Below, in pieces: positions 36,101 through 49,200 of a stretch of 64,000 bases of DNA; the stretch's first letter is position 1, and each line of letters starts with the position of its first letter. Origin of the DNA: Hippophae tibetana. Taxonomy: Eukaryota > Streptophyta > Magnoliopsida > Rosales > Elaeagnaceae. The notes beneath the pieces are model-generated. The model saw only the letters and a list, made by a program, of their open reading frames with translations. It did not search any database and was not told the origin of the DNA. The stretch is from the NCBI GenBank assembly GCA_037013495.1, contig CM072810.1, positions 50,392,843 through 50,456,842 on the forward strand, read 5' to 3'. The position numbers and the translations under genes were made by a program.

Positions 36101-38648
36101 TACATTTTTACTCTGTTATCGAAACAACTATTATAATATATCAAAATGAAGCCCGTACCGATTCAAACAATCTGATTTGGCCCCAAAAAGGAAACACATT
36201 TTTGTAAGCAAATTCCATCGTTTACATCATTTACCGAGGGTTTTAAGTGTTTGTCTAACAATTTCCGTTGTACTTACTTTCTATTTTATTCAAAAGTGCC
36301 GTAAAGGAGATTTTGGTGCAAACAAAGGGTTCTTTATTTATGAGTTCCATCAATATCTATGCTTCCAAATAACAAATAAGGGAAGAGTAAAAGAAAGGAG
36401 GTACTGTTCACATTTTAAAAAAGAATAAAACATTTGATAAATTGCAATTTCAACTTTAAAAGATGATAACTTTTGACTCGGGTATTGAAACGACTATATT
36501 AGTATATGAAACCGAAGCTCTTAGCGATTCACACAATATGAGATGGCCTCAAATTTGGAATATCATTTTTGTACCTAAATTTATCCATTTACATCATTTA
36601 TTGAGGGTTTTTAGTTTTTTCCCACCATTTCCGTTGTACTTACTTTCGATTTTATTCAAAAGATCCGTAAAGGAGATATTGGTGCAAACAAAGGGTCCTT
36701 TATTTATGTGTTCAATACCTATATATTCTTCCAAAAAAGAATGAGCAAAGAAAAAGGAAAAGGCTACTGTTCCCATTTAAAAAAGGAACAAAACATTTGA
36801 TAAATCGGAGTTCCAACTTTAAACGACGATAAAGTTTTACATGCATATCGAGACAACTATTATAATATATCAAATTGAATATCGTACCGATTCAAACCAT
36901 CTGATTTGGCCCCATTGAGGAACAACATATTTGTACGCAAATTCCATCGTTTACATCATTTACCGAGGGTTTTAAGTGTTTGTCTCACCATTTCCGTTGT
37001 ACTTACTTTCTATTATATTGAAAAGAGCCGTAAAGGAGATATTTCTCCAAACAAATTGTACTTTATTTATGTGTTAAACCAATATATATTCTTCTAAAAA
37101 AATATGAGAAAAGTGAAAGGAAAAGGTTATTGTTCCCATTTTAAAAAGGAACAAAACATTTGATAAATCGGAGTTCCAACATTAAAGGACGATAAATTTT
37201 TACTCCGTTATCGAAACAACAATTATAATATAACAAAATGAAGCCCATACCGATTCAAACAATCTGATTTTTCCCCAAAGAGGAACCACATTTTTGTACG
37301 CAAATTCCATCGTTTACATCATTTACCGAAGGTTTTAAGTGTTTGTCTAACAATTTATGTTGTACTCACTTTCTATTTTATTCAAAAGTGCCGTAAAGAA
37401 GATTTTGGTGCAAACAAAGGGTTCTTTATTTATGAGTTCAATGAATATCTATGCTTCCAAATAACAAATAAGGGAAGAGAAAAAGAAAGGAGGTACTGTT
37501 CACATTTTAAAAAAGAATAAAACATTTGATAAATCGCAATTTCAACTTTAAAAGATGATAACTTTTGACTCGGGTATTTAAACGACTATATTATTATATG
37601 AAATCGAAGCTCTTAGTGATTCACACAATATGAGATGGCCTCAAATTTGGAATATCATTTTTGTACCTAAATTTCACCATTTACATCATTTATTGAGGGT
37701 TTTTAGTTTTTTCCCACCATTTCCGTTATACTTACTTTCGATTTTATTCAAAAGATCCGTAAAGGAGATATTGGTGCAAACAAAGGGTCCGTTTATTTAT
37801 GTGTTCAATCCCTATATATTCTTCAAAAAAAAAGAGTAAATAAAAAGGAAAAGGCTACTGTTCCCATTTAAAAAAGGAACAAAACATTTGATAAATCGGA
37901 CTTCCAACTTTAAACGACGATAAAGTTTTACATGCATATCGAGACAACTATTATAATATATCAAATTGAATATCGTGCCTATTCAAACCATCTGATTTGG
38001 CCCCATAGAGGAACAACATATTTGTACGCAAATTCCATCGTTTACATCATTTACCGAGGGTTTTAAGTGTTTGTCTCACCATTTCTGTTGTACTTACTTT
38101 CTATTATATTGAAAAGAGCCGTAAAGGAGATATTTCTCCAAAAAAATTGTACTTTATTTATGTGTTAAACCAATATATATTCTTCCAAAAAAATATGAGA
38201 AAAGTAAAAGGAAAAGGCTATTGTTCCCATTTTAAAAAGGAACAAAACATTTGATAAATCGGAGTTCCAACATTAAAGGACGATAAATTTTTACTCCTTT
38301 ATCGAAACAACAATTATAATATATAAAAAATTATGCCCATACCGATTCAAACAATCTGATTTGACCCCAAAAAGGAAACACATTTTTGTACGCAAATTCC
38401 ATCGTTTACATCATTTACCGAGGGTTTTAAGTGTTTGTCTAACAATTTCCCTTGTACTTACTTTCTATTTTATTCAAAAGTGCCGTAAAGGAGATTTTGG
38501 TGCAAACAAAATGTTCTTTATTTATGAGTTCCATCAATATCTATGCTTCCAAATAACAAATAAGGGAAGAGTAAAAGAAAGGAGGTACTGTTCACATTTT
38601 AAAAAAGAATAAAACATTTGATAAATTGCAATTTCAACTTTAAAAGAT

Positions 38649-41600
38649 GATAACTTTTGACTCGGGTATTGAAACGACTATATTAGTATATGAAACCGAA
38701 GCTCTTAGCGATTCACACAATATGAGATGGCCTCAAATTTGGAATATCATTTTTGTACCTAAATTTCACCATTTACATCATTTATTGAGGGTTTTTAGTT
38801 TTTTCCCACCATTTCCGTTGTACTTACTTTCGATTTTATTCAAAAGATCCGTAAAGGAGATATTGGTGCAAACAAAGGGTCCTTTATTTATGTGTTCAAT
38901 ACCTATATATTCTTCCAAAAAAGAATGAGCAAAGAAAAAGGAAAAGGCTACTGTTCCCATTTAAAAAAGGAACAAAACATTTGATAAATCGGAGTTCCAA
39001 CTTTAAACGACGATAAAGTTTTACATGCATATCAAGAAAACTATTATAATATATCAAATTGAATATCGTACCGATTCAAACCATCTGATTTGGCCCCATT
39101 GAGGAACAACATATTTGTACGCAAATTCCATCGTTTACATCATTTACCGAGGGTTTTAAGTGTTTGTCTCACCATTTCCGTTGTACTTACTTTCTATTAT
39201 ATGGAAAAGAGCCGTAAAGGAGATATTTCTCCAAACAAATTGTACTTTATTTATGTGTTAAACCAATATATATTCTTCTAAAAAAATATGAGAAAAGTGA
39301 AAGGAAAAGGTTATTGTTCCCATTTTAAAAAGGAACAAAACATTTGATAAATCGGAGTTCCAACATTAAAGGACGATAAATTTTTACTCCGTTATCGAAA
39401 CAACAATTATAATATATCAAAATGAAGCCCGTACCGATTCAAACAATCTGATTTTTCCCCAAAGAGGAACCACATTTTTGTACGCAAATTCCATCGTTTA
39501 CATCATTTACCGAAGGTTTTAAGTGTTTGTCTAACAATTTATGTTGTACTCACTTTCTATTTTATTCAAAAGTGCCGTAAAGAAGATTTTGGTGCAAAGA
39601 AAGGGTTCTTTATTTATGAGTTCAATGAATATCTATGCTTCCAAATAACAAATAAGGGAAGAGAAAAAGAAAGGAGGTACTGTTCACATTTTAAAAAAGA
39701 ATAAAACATTTGATAAATCGCAATTTCAACTTTAAAAGATGATAACTTTTGACTCGGGTATTTAAACGACTATATTATTATATGAAATCGAAGCTCTTAG
39801 TGATTCACACAATATGAGATGGCCTCAAATTTGGAATATCATTTTTGTACCTAAATTTCACCATTTACATCATTTATTGAGGGTTTTTAGTTTTTTCCCA
39901 CCATTTCCGTTATACTTACTTTCGATTTTATTCAAAAGATCCGTAAAGGAGATATTGGTGCAAACAAAGGGTCCGTTTATTTATGTGTTCAATCCCTATA
40001 TATTCTTCAAAAAAAAAGAGTAAATAAAAAGGAAAAGGCTACTGTTCCCATTTAAAAAAGGAACAAAACATTTGATAAATCGGACTTCCAACTTTAAACG
40101 ACGATAAAGTTTTACATGCATATCGAGACAACTATTATAATATATCAAATTGAATATCGTGCCTATTCAAACCATCTGATTTGGCCCCATAGAGGAACAA
40201 CATATTTGTACGCAAATTCCATCGTTTACATCATTTACCGAGGGTTTTAAGTGTTTGTCTCACCATTTCTGTTGTACTTACTTTCTATTATATTGAAAAG
40301 AGCCGTAAAGGAGATATTTCTCCAAACAAATTGTACTTTATTTATGTGTTAAACCAATATATATTCTTCTAAAAAAATATGAGAAAAGTGAAAGGAAAAG
40401 GCTATTGTTCCCATTTTAAAAAGGAACAAAACATTTGATAAATCGGAGTTCCAACATTAAAGGACGATAAATTTTTACTCCGTTATCGAAACAACAATTA
40501 TAATATATCAAAATGAAGCCCGTACCGATTCAAACAATCTGATTTTTCCCCAAAGAGGAACCACATTTTTGTACGCAAATTCCATCGTTTACATCATTTA
40601 CCGAGGGTTTTAAGTGTTTGTCTAACAATTTATGTTGTACTTACTTTCTATTTTATTCAAAAGTGCCGTAAAGAAGATTTTGGTGCAAACAAAGGGTTCT
40701 TTATTTATGAGTTCAATGAATATCTATGCTTCCAAATAACAAATAAGGGAAGAGAAAAAGAAAGGAGGTACTGTTCACATTTTAAAAAAGAATAAAACAT
40801 TTGATAAATCGCAATTTCAACTTTAAAAGATGATAACTTTTGACTCGGGTATTTAAACGACTATATTATTATATGAAATCGAAGCTCTTAGTGATTCACA
40901 CAATATGAGATGGCCTCAAATTTGGAATATCATTTTTGTACCTAAATTTCACCATTTACATCATTTATTGAGGGTTTTTAGTTTTTTCCCACCATTTCCG
41001 TTATACTTACTTTCGATTTTATTCAAAAGATCCGTAAAGGAGATATTTGTGCAAACAAAGGGTCCGTTTATTTATGTGTTCAATCCCTATATATTCTTCA
41101 AAAAAAAAAGAGTAAATAAAAAGGAAAAGGCTACTGTTCCCATTTAAAAAAGGAACAAAACATTTGATAAATCGGACTTCCAACTTTAAACGACGATAAA
41201 GTTTTACATGCATATCGAGACAACTATTATAATATATCAAATTGAATATCGTGCCTATTCAAACCATCTGATTTGGCCCCATAGAGGAACAACATATTTG
41301 TACGCAAATTCCATCGTTTACATCATTTACTGAGGGTTTTAAGTGTTTGTCTCACCATTTCTGTTGTACTTACTTTCTATTATATTGAAAAGAGCCGTAA
41401 AGGAGATATTTCTCCAAAAAAATTGTACTTTATTTATGTGTTAAACCAATATATATTCTTCCAAAAAAATATGAGAAAAGTAAAAGGAAAAGGCTATTGT
41501 TCCCATTTTAAAAAGGAACAAAACATTTGATAAATCGGAGTTCCAACATTAAAGGACGATAAATTTTTACTCCTTTATCGAAACAACAATTATAATATAT

Positions 41601-44600
41601 AAAAAATTATGCCCATACCGATTCAAACAATCTGATTTGACCCCAAAAAGGAAACACATTTTTGTACGCAAATTCCATCGTTTACATCATTTATCGAGGG
41701 TTTTAAGTGTTTGTCTAACAATTTCCGTTGTACTTACTTTTTATTTTATTCAAAAGTGCCGTAAAGGAGATTTTGGTGCAAACAAAGGGTTCTTTATTTA
41801 TGAGTTCCATCAATATCTATGCTTCCAAATAACAAATAAGGGAAGAGAAAAAGAAAGGAGGTACTATTCACATTTTAAAAAAGAATAAAACATTTGATAA
41901 ATCACAATTTCAACTTTAAAAGATGATAACTTTTGACTAGGGTATTAAAACAACTATATTATTATATGAAATCGAAGCTCTTAGCGATTCACACAATGTG
42001 AGATGGCCTCAAATTTGGAATATCATTTTTGTACCTAAATTTCACCTTTTACATCATTTATTGAGGGTTTTTAGTTTTTTCCCACCATTTCCGTTGCACT
42101 TACTTTCGATTTTATTCAAAAGATCCGTAAAGGAGATATTGGTGCAAACAAAGGGTCCGTTTATTTATGTGTTCAATCCCTATATATTCTTCCAAAAAAA
42201 AAGAGTAAATAAAAAGGAAAAGGCTACTGTTCCCATTTAAAAAAGGAACAAAACATTTGATAAATCGGAGTTCTAACTTTAAACGACGATAAAGTTTTAC
42301 ATGCATATCGAGACAACAATTATAATATATCAAATTGAAGATCGTACCGATTCAAACCATCTGATTTGGCCCCATAGAGGAACAACATATTTGTACGAAA
42401 ATTCCATCGTTTACATCATTTACTGAGGGTTTTAAGTGTTTGTCTCACCAATTCCGTTGTACTTACTTTCTATTATATTGAAAAGAGCCGTAAAGGAGAT
42501 ATTTCTCCAAACAAATTGTACTTTATTTATGTGTTAAACCAATATATATTCTTCCAAAAAAATATAAGAAAATTGAAAGGAAAAGGCTATTGTTCCCATT
42601 TTAAAAAGGAACAAAACATTTGATAAATCGGAGTTCCAACATTAAAGGACGATACATTTTTACTCTGTTATCGAAACAACTATTATAATATATCAAAATG
42701 AAGCCCGTACCGATTCAAACAATCTGATTTGGCCCCAAAAAGGAAACACATTTTTGTAAGCAAATTCCATCGTTTACATCATTTACCGAGGGTTTTAAGT
42801 GTTTGTCTAACAATTTCCGTTGTACTTACTTTCTATTTTATTCAAAAGTGCCGTAAAGGAGATTTTGGTGCAAACAAAGGGTTCTTTATTTATGAGTTCC
42901 ATCAATATCTATGCTTCCAAATAACAAATAAGGGAAGAGTAAAAGAAAGGAGGTACTGTTCACATTTTAAAAAAGAATAAAACATTTGATAAATTGCAAT
43001 TTCAACTTTAAAAGATGATAACTTTTGACTCGGGTATTGAAACGACTATATTAGTATATGAAACCGAAGCTCTTAGCGATTCACACAATATGAGATGGCC
43101 TCAAATTTGGAATATCATTTTTGTACCTAAATTTATCCATTTACATCATTTATTGAGGGTTTTTAGTTTTTTCCCACCATTTCCGTTGTACTTACTTTCG
43201 ATTTTATTCAAAAGATCCGTAAAGGAGATATTGGTGCAAACAAAGGGTCCTTTATTTATGTGTTCAATACCTATATATTCTTCCAAAAAAGAATGAGCAA
43301 AGAAAAAGGAAAAGGCTACTGTTCCCATTTAAAAAAGGAACAAAACATTTGATAAATCGGAGTTCCAACTTTAAACGACGATAAAGTTTTACATGCATAT
43401 CGAGACAACTATTATAATATATCAAATTGAATATCGTACCGATTCAAACCATCTGATTTGGCCCCATTGAGGAACAACATATTTGTACGCAAATTCCATC
43501 GTTTACATCATTTACCGAGGGTTTTAAGTGTTTGTCTCACCATTTCCGTTGTACTTACTTTCTATTATATTGAAAAGAGCCGTAAAGGAGATATTTCTCC
43601 AAACAAATTGTACTTTATTTATGTGTTAAACCAATATATATTCTTCTAAAAAAATATGAGAAAAGTGAAAGGAAAAGGTTATTGTTCCCATTTTAAAAAG
43701 GAACAAAACATTTGATAAATCGGAGTTCCAACATTAAAGGACGATAAATTTTTACTCCGTTATCGAAACAACAATTATAATATAACAAAATGAAGCCCAT
43801 ACCGATTCAAACAATCTGATTTTTCCCCAAAGAGGAACCACATTTTTGTACGCAAATTCCATCGTTTACATCATTTACCGAAGGTTTTAAGTGTTTGTCT
43901 AACAATTTATGTTGTACTCACTTTCTATTTTATTCAAAAGTGCCGTAAAGAAGATTTTGGTGCAAACAAAGGGTTCTTTATTTATGAGTTCAATGAATAT
44001 CTATGCTTCCAAATAACAAATAAGGGAAGAGAAAAAGAAAGGAGGTACTGTTCACATTTTAAAAAAGAATAAAACATTTGATAAATCGCAATTTCAACTT
44101 TAAAAGATGATAACTTTTGACTCGGGTATTTAAACGACTATATTATTATATGAAATCGAAGCTCTTAGTGATTCACACAATATGAGATGGCCTCAAATTT
44201 GGAATATCATTTTTGTACCTAAATTTCACCATTTACATCATTTATTGAGGGTTTTTAGTTTTTTCCCACCATTTCCGTTATACTTACTTTCGATTTTATT
44301 CAAAAGATCCGTAAAGGAGATATTGGTGCAAACAAAGGGTCCGTTTATTTATGTGTTCAATCCCTATATATTCTTCAAAAAAAAAGAGTAAATAAAAAGG
44401 AAAAGGCTACTGTTCCCATTTAAAAAAGGAACAAAACATTTGATAAATCGGACTTCCAACTTTAAACGACGATAAAGTTTTACATGCATATCGAGACAAC
44501 TATTATAATATATCAAATTGAATATCGTGCCTATTCAAACCATCTGATTTGGCCCCATAGAGGAACAACATATTTGTACGCAAATTCCATCGTTTACATC

Positions 44601-45200
44601 ATTTACCGAGGGTTTTAAGTGTTTGTCTCACCATTTCTGTTGTACTTACTTTCTATTATATTGAAAAGAGCCGTAAAGGAGATATTTCTCCAAAAAAATT
44701 GTACTTTATTTATGTGTTAAACCAATATATATTCTTCCAAAAAAATATGAGAAAAGTAAAAGGAAAAGGCTATTGTTCCCATTTTAAAAAGGAACAAAAC
44801 ATTTGATAAATCGGAGTTCCAACATTAAAGGACGATAAATTTTTACTCCTTTATCGAAACAACAATTATAATATATAAAAAATTATGCCCATACCGATTC
44901 AAACAATCTGATTTGACCCCAAAAAGGAAACACATTTTTGTACGCAAATTCCATCGTTTACATCATTTACCGAGGGTTTTAAGTGTTTGTCTAACAATTT
45001 CCCTTGTACTTACTTTCTATTTTATTCAAAAGTGCCGTAAAGGAGATTTTGGTGCAAACAAAGGGTTCTTTATTTATGAGTTCCATCAATATCTATGCTT
45101 CCAAATAACAAATAAGGGAAGAGTAAAAGAAAGGAGGTACTGTTCACATTTTAAAAAAGAATAAAACATTTGATAAATTGCAATTTCAACTTTAAAAGAT
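38649..45200 (+). repeat. HOR-gamma copy 2 (6552 bp, 18 monomers)
   Basis: A near-identical repeat of copy 1 at 6552 bp. Differences visible by eye include GGCCCCATTG near 39091 against GGCCTCATTG near 32540, ATATGGAAAAG near 39200 against ATATTGAAAAG, and GACTAGGGTATT near 41936 against GACTCGGGTATT near 35384. Near 38506 copy 1 itself has AACAAAATGTTC where copy 2 (near 45058) has AACAAAGGGTTC. Confidence 0.92.
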
Positions 45201-47017
45201 GATAACTTTTGACTCGGGTATTGAAACGACTATATTAGTATATGAAACCGAAGCTCTTAGCGATTCACACAATATGAGATGGCCTCAAATTTGGAATATC
45301 ATTTTTGTACCTAAATTTCACCATTTACATCATTTATTGAGGGTTTTTAGTTTTTTCCCACCATTTCCGTTGTACTTACTTTCGATTTTATTCAAAAGAT
45401 CCGTAAAGGAGATATTGGTGCAAACAAAGGGTCCTTTATTTATGTGTTCAATACCTATATATTCTTCCAAAAAAGAATGAGCAAAGAAAAAGGAAAAGGC
45501 TACTGTTCCCATTTAAAAAAGGAACAAAACATTTGATAAATCGGAGTTCCAACTTTAAACGACGATAAAGTTTTACATGCATATCAAGAAAACTATTATA
45601 ATATATCAAATTGAATATCGTACCGATTCAAACCATCTGATTTGGCCCCATTGAGGAACAACATATTTGTACGCAAATTCCATCGTTTACATCATTTACC
45701 GAGGGTTTTAAGTGTTTGTCTCACCATTTCCGTTGTACTTACTTTCTATTATATGGAAAAGAGCCGTAAAGGAGATATTTCTCCAAACAAATTGTACTTT
45801 ATTTATGTGTTAAACCAATATATATTCTTCTAAAAAAATATGAGAAAAGTGAAAGGAAAAGGTTATTGTTCCCATTTTAAAAAGGAACAAAACATTTGAT
45901 AAATCGGAGTTCCAACATTAAAGGACGATAAATTTTTACTCCGTTATCGAAACAACAATTATAATATAACAAAATGAAGCCCATCCCGATTCAAACAATC
46001 TGATTTTTCCCCAAAGAGGAACCACATTTTTGTACGCAAATTCCATCGTTTACATCATTTACCGAAGGTTTTAAGTGTTTGTCTAACAATTTATGTTGTA
46101 CTCACTTTCTATTTTATTCAAAAGTGCCGTAAAGAAGATTTTGGTGCAAACAAAGGGTTCTTTATTTATGAGTTCAATGAATATCTATGCTTCCAAATAA
46201 CAAATAAGGGAAGAGAAAAAGAAAGGAGGTACTGTTCACATTTTAAAAAAGAATAAAACATTTGATAAATCGCAATTTCAACTTTAAAAGATGATAACTT
46301 TTGACTCGGGTATTTAAACGACTATATTATTATATGAAATCGAAGCTCTTAGTGATTCACACAATATGAGATGGCCTCAAATTTGGAATATCATTTTTGT
46401 ACCTAAATTTCACCATTTACATCATTTATTGAGGGTTTTTAGTTTTTTCCCACCATTTCCGTTATACTTACTTTCGATTTTATTCAAAAGATCCGTAAAG
46501 GAGATATTGGTGCAAACAAAGGGTCCGTTTATTTATGTGTTCAATCCCTATATATTCTTCAAAAAAAAAGAGTAAATAAAAAGGAAAAGGCTACTGTTCC
46601 CATTTAAAAAAGGAACAAAACATTTGATAAATCGGACTTCCAACTTTAAACGACGATAAAGTTTTACATGCATATCGAGACAACTATTATAATATATCAA
46701 ATTGAATATCGTGCCTATTCAAACCATCTGATTTGGCCCCATAGAGGAACAACATATTTGTACGCAAATTCCATCGTTTACATCATTTACCGAGGGTTTT
46801 AAGTGTTTGTCTCACCATTTCTGTTGTACTTACTTTCTATTATATTGAAAAGAGCCGTAAAGGAGATATTTCTCCAAAAAAATTGTACTTTATTTATGTG
46901 TTAAACCAATATATATTCTTCCAAAAAAATATAAGAAAATTGAAAGGAAAAGGCTATTGTTCCCATTTTAAAAAGGAACAAAACATTTGATAAATCGGAG
47001 TTCCAACATTAAAGGAC
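45201..47017 (+). repeat. HOR-gamma copy 3, truncated (~5 monomers)
   Basis: The first monomers match copy 2 at 6552 bp, including the ATATGGAAAAG variant near 45752. In the B monomer around 46.7-46.95 kb the match breaks: the 3' half reads CTCCAAAAAAATTG and then ATATAAGAAAATTGAAAGG, the latter belonging to a B from the fourth trimer of copy 2 near 42.56 kb. A crossover therefore lies in this B monomer. Confidence 0.85.
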
Positions 47018-49200
47018 GATACATTTTTACTCTGTTATCGAAACAACTATTATAATATATCAAAAGGAAGCCCGTACCGATTCAAACAATCTGATTTGGC
47101 CCCAAAAAGGAAACACATTTTTGTAAGCAAATTTCATCGTTTACATCATTTACCGAGGGTTTTAAGTGTTTGTCTAACAATTTCCGTTGTACTTACTTTC
47201 TATTTTATTCAAAAGTGCCGTAAAGGAGATTTTGGTGCAAACAAAGGGTTCTTTATTTATGAGTTCCATCAATATCTATGCTTCCAAATAACAAATAAGG
47301 GAAGAGTAAAAGAAAGGAGGTACTGTTCACATTTTAAAAAAGAATAAAACATTTGATAAATTGCAATTTCAACTTTAAAAGATGATAACTTTTGACTCGG
47401 GTATTGAAACGACTATATTAGTATATGAAACCGAAGCTCTTAGCGATTCACACAATATGAGATGGCCTCAAATTTGGAATATCATTTTTGTACCTAAATT
47501 TCACCATTTACATCATTTATTGAGGGTTTTTAGTTTTTTCCCACCATTTCCGTTGTACTTACTTTCGATTTTATTCAAAAGATCCGTAAAGGAGATATTG
47601 GTGCAAACAAAGGGTCCTTTATTTATGTGTTCAATACCTATATATTCTTCCAAAAAAGAATGAGCAAAGAAAAAGGAAAAGGCTACTGTTCCCATTTAAA
47701 AAAGGAACAAAACATTTGATAAATCGGAGTTCCAACTTTAAACGACGATAAAGTTTTACATGCATATCGAGACAACTATTATAATATATCAAATTGAATA
47801 TCGTACCGATTCAAACCATCTGATTTGGCCCCATTGAGGAACAACATATTTGTACGCAAATTCCATCGTTTACATCATTTACCGAGGGTTTTAAGTGTTT
47901 GTCTCACCATTTCCGTTGTACTTACTTTCTATTATATTGAAAAGAGCCGTAAAGGAGATATTTCTCCAAACAAATTGTACTTTATTTATGTGTTAAACCA
48001 ATATATATTCTTCTAAAAAAATATGAGAAAAGTGAAAGGAAAAGGTTATTGTTCCCATTTTAAAAAGGAACAAAACATTTGATAAATCGGAGTTCCAACA
48101 TTAAAGGACGATAAATTTTTACTCCGTTATCGAAACAACAATTATAATATAACAAAATGAAGCCCATACCGATTCAAACAATCTGATTTTTCCCCAAAGA
48201 GGAACCACATTTTTGTACGCAAATTCCATCGTTTACATCATTTACCGAAGGTTTTAAGTGTTTGTCTAACAATTTATGTTGTACTCACTTTCTATTTTAT
48301 TCAAAAGTGCCGTAAAGAAGATTTTGGTACAAACAAAGGGTTCTTTATTTATGAGTTCAATGAATATCTATGCTTCCAAATAACAAATAAGGGAAGAGAA
48401 AAAGAAAGGAGGTACTGTTCACATTTTAAAAAAGAATAAAACATTTGATAAATCGCAATTTCAACTTTAAAAGATGATAACTTTTGACTCGGGTATTTAA
48501 ACGACTATATTATTATATGAAATCGAAGCTCTTAGTGATTCACACAATATGAGATGGCCTCAAATTTGGAATATCATTTTTGTACCTAAATTTCACCATT
48601 TACATCATTTATTGAGGGTTTTTAGTTTTTTCCCACCATTTCCGTTATACTTACTTTCGATTTTATTCAAAAGATCCGTAAAGGAGATATTGGTGCAAAC
48701 AAAGGGTCCGTTTATTTATGTGTTCAATCCCTATATATTCTTCAAAAAAAAAGAGTAAATAAAAAGGAAAAGGCTACTGTTCCCATTTAAAAAAGGAACA
48801 AAACATTTGATAAATCGGACTTCCAACTTTAAACGACGATAAAGTTTTACATGCATATCGAGAAAACTATTATAATATATCAAATTGAATATCGTGCCTA
48901 TTCAAACCATCTGATTTGGCCCCATAGAGGAACAACATATTTGTACGCAAATTCCATCGTTTACATCATTTACCGAGGGTTTTAAGTGTTTGTCTCACCA
49001 TTTCTGTTGTACTTACTTTCTATTATATTGAAAAGAGCCGTAAAGGAGATATTTCTCCAAAAAAATTGTACTTTATTTATGTGTTAAACCAATATATATT
49101 CTTCCAAAAAAATATGAGAAAAGTAAAAGGAAAAGGCTATTGTTCCCATTTTAAAAAGGAACAAAACATTTGATAAATCGGAGTTCCAACATTAAAGGAC
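47018..49200 (+). repeat. HOR-gamma-derived two-trimer segment (offset 4367 from copy 2)
   Basis: C A B C A B monomers matching 42.65-44.83 kb at an offset of 4367 bp (47096 against 42729, 47382 against 43015, 48549 against 44182). The C monomer has TTTTTGTAAGCAAATT near 47118, marking it as the copy of the 42.73 kb C. Private changes include ATCAAAAGGAAGCCC near 47060 and AAATTTCATCG near 47129. Confidence 0.83.

Larger units (their letters stand above)
32097..38648 (+). repeat. HOR-gamma copy 1 (6552 bp, 18 monomers)
   Basis: Six A-B-C trimers, exactly 6 x 1092 bp. Landmarks at 32095, 32538, 33262, 34353, 35085, 35371, 36177, 36463, 36906 and 37630 all recur 6552 bp downstream. Two C monomers per unit carry the diagnostic ATATATAAAAAATTATGCCC (near 35043 and 38319) in place of ATATATCAAAATGAAGCCC. 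The first two trimers also resemble the fifth and sixth at an offset of 4368 bp (four trimers), so the unit itself contains an older duplication. Confidence 0.92.
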
